Assembly: GCA_946407175.1 (NCBI GenBank)
Contig: CAMJNB010000105.1
Coordinates: forward strand, 1 to 5,821
Origin: an uncultured Selenomonadales bacterium
GTDB lineage: Bacteria; Bacillota_C; Negativicutes; Selenomonadales; Selenomonadaceae
Direction: 5' to 3'
Length of the DNA stretch: 5,821 nucleotides
Shown piece after piece: positions 4,550 through 5,821 of this stretch. The translations under genes and the position numbers were made by a program. Position 1 is the first letter of the stretch, and each line of letters starts with the position of its first letter. The notes beneath the pieces are model-generated. The model was not told where the DNA came from and did not search any database. It saw only the letters and a program-made list of their open reading frames with translations.

Positions 4550-5821
4550 ATGAAAGTTACAACCCTTGAACAATTTGAAAACGGCATTGGACGTGTCGCA
4601 GACAAACTGAATCAGTATGCGTCCAAAACCGAACTTGCAGGCAAGCTTGATTCTGACGGCAAAGCTGAAACCGCGGGTACCGCTGATAATGCCATTTGTG
4701 ACGGCGAAGGCAACATTATCACCAGCACTTACCTTAAAAAATCTGATAACGTCAGCGTCGATTTGTCAGACTACATAACTAAATCAGAGGCATCCAACAC
4801 ATACCTTGCCAAAACCGCCTTGAATATTATAAGCGCCGTACCCGTTCAGAGTGGCACTATAACTTATGACGGCACCGCCAAAACACCGACGTGGCTTAAC
4901 TATGATACTTCAAAATTACAGATTAGCGGCGATTACCAAACCAAAACTAACGTCGGTACTTATCCCGTTGGCTTTAAACCTATCAGCCCTTACACCTGGT
5001 CTAACGGCACACAAGAATTAAAAAATGGCACTTGGGCTATCGGCAAGGCGGCGGGCAGTCTTAGCTTAAGCGCGGAATCAGGCTCAGTGAATATCGACGC
5101 TACTTCCACGTTTACTGTTAACCGTGCAGGTGACGGCGCCATTACCGTGACTTCGTCAAATTCAAATGTCGCGTCTGTTTCTGTCAGCGGCAACACTGTA
5201 ACTATTACGGGCAAGGCGGCAGGCTCGGCTACAATAACCGTGAAAGTTGCCGAAGGTACTAACCATTTCGCACCAGCCAATAAAACATTCGCTGTCACCG
5301 TTACAAAAATTCCGCTGAATTTGTCGGCAAGCATTTCAAGCGCCGTCACTTACAACACGACAGGCACGATTAATATCAGCGGCAATTCAGGCGGCGGCGC
5401 GGTTACGGCAACTTCGGCTAATTCGAGTTGTGTCACTGTATCAAGCACGACTGCAAGCACGGTAACGGTAAAATGCACGAACTGCAGTGCGGCTACTACT
5501 CAAATTACGATTAACGTTGCCGAAACTACAAAATATACGTCCGGTACTACCACTTGCAATGTCACTACCGCTAAGGCGACACCGACACTTACTTTGTCTG
5601 CAGAATCCGTTGTGCTTACATCTGCCAACCCTTCCGCTACCGTAACCACAACGACTAACAGCACAGGCACATTATCGGCGACACCTAGTGATTCTTTCAG
5701 CTGTTCAACCGCCGTCAATGACAAAACCATTTCCATTCGTGCTTTGTCTCACGATACCTCCTTTGTTACTGTCACCGTTGCCGAAACCGATAACTTTTTG
5801 GCAATATCAAAAAATATTTCG
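4550..5821 (+). CDS. Ig-like-repeat tail fibre/adhesin protein, 3' partial (424 codons in window)
   Basis: The ATG follows GAGGTG (4539-4544) with 5 bases of spacing, and the frame is open to the window end. Residues 1-35 are a helical lead (TLEQFENGIGRVADKLNQYA, then SKTELAGKL), a common start for phage fibre proteins. Residues ~40-92 hold short linker-like segments with KKSDNV and SEASNTYLAKTAL. Residues ~96-169 resemble a YDG/MBG-type Ig-like domain: ITYDGTAKTPTW, KLQISGDYQTKTNVGTYP, and a Trp-containing end, GTWAIGKAAG. From ~170 on there are at least three Ig-like repeats of about 85 residues, rich in Thr, Ser and Ala. The first carries the BIG2-like SNSNVASVSVSGNTVTITGK followed by AAGSATITVKVAEGTN. 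There is no signal peptide, consistent with a virion protein. The Ig domains probably bind surface polysaccharide or host cells, by analogy with other phage Ig-like domains. A receptor-binding fibre is the likeliest role. Confidence 0.8.
   Translation, partial: MKVTTLEQFENGIGRVADKLNQYASKTELAGKLDSDGKAETAGTADNAICDGEGNIITSTYLKKSDNVSVDLSDYITKSEASNTYLAKTALNIISAVPVQSGTITYDGTAKTPTWLNYDTSKLQISGDYQTKTNVGTYPVGFKPISPYTWSNGTQELKNGTWAIGKAAGSLSLSAESGSVNIDATSTFTVNRAGDGAITVTSSNSNVASVSVSGNTVTITGKAAGSATITVKVAEGTNHFAPANKTFAVTVTKIPLNLSASISSAVTYNTTGTINISGNSGGGAVTATSANSSCVTVSSTTASTVTVKCTNCSAATTQITINVAETTKYTSGTTTCNVTTAKATPTLTLSAESVVLTSANPSATVTTTTNSTGTLSATPSDSFSCSTAVNDKTISIRALSHDTSFVTVTVAETDNFLAISKNIS
5057..5821 (+). 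repeat. Three Ig-like protein repeats of ~85 residues
   Basis: Approximate units are residues 170-254 (5057-5311), 255-340 (5312-5569) and 341-424 (5570-5821). Each opens with a L-S-A-x-x-S strand (SLSLSAESGSV, NLSASISSAV, TLTLSAESVV), has a threonine-rich centre, and ends near V-A-E-[GT]-[TD] (VKVAEGTNHF, INVAETTKYT, VTVAETDNFL). Units 2 and 3 contain cysteines; unit 1 does not. The protein units are clearly repeated, but no long exact DNA repeat was seen, so the copies are old or diversified. Confidence 0.7.

Overview
The window looks like the distal tail / tail-fibre end of a prophage or phage late operon, probably from a low-to-mid GC Bacillota host. The small phage gene types, GGAGG-type ribosome binding sites and A/T-rich hairpin spacers point that way. 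A Negativicutes-like gut host is possible but is only a guess. No integrase, attachment site, tRNA, rRNA, CRISPR array or insertion sequence is visible, and no gap longer than about 250 bases lacks a gene.

Left part (1-1293, + strand): the 3' portion of a protein ending in a DUF6273-type module (WWLRSP...GVTPAF), which resembles the C-type-lectin fold of phage receptor-binding proteins. It is followed by a 106-aa phage accessory protein, a 54-aa CD1375/XkdX-like protein whose start overlaps the previous stop, a short hairpin/T-run, and a 36-aa ORF that looks like the N-terminus of a tail-fibre protein.

Middle (1272-2104, - strand): an ORF6N-domain (antirepressor-like) gene transcribed against the late genes. 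It has its own extended -10 promoter (TTGCAA, 17 bp, TATAAT) and a leader with two overlapping inverted repeats that could form alternative RNA structures near its ribosome binding site. It behaves like a moron cassette placed within the tail-fibre module, between a 36-aa N-terminal fragment and a 78-aa C-terminal fragment.

Right part (2185-5821, + strand): the 78-aa fragment, a 247-aa tail protein, its roughly 68% identical tandem paralogue with a new C-terminal extension (406 aa), and an incomplete, threonine-rich protein with at least three Ig-like repeats (424 codons, running off the window). The first three share a motif of the form ATxxExxEMLDxI(L/F), which ends two proteins and is the fusion joint in the third. 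Most gene modules are preceded by a hairpin plus T-run.

Together this reads as a modular, rapidly rearranging adhesin/tail-fibre locus: duplicated fibres, swapped C-termini, Ig-like carbohydrate- or surface-binding domains, a candidate hypervariable lectin fold, and a regulatory moron inserted in the middle. Every functional assignment comes from reading motifs by eye; no database search was possible.
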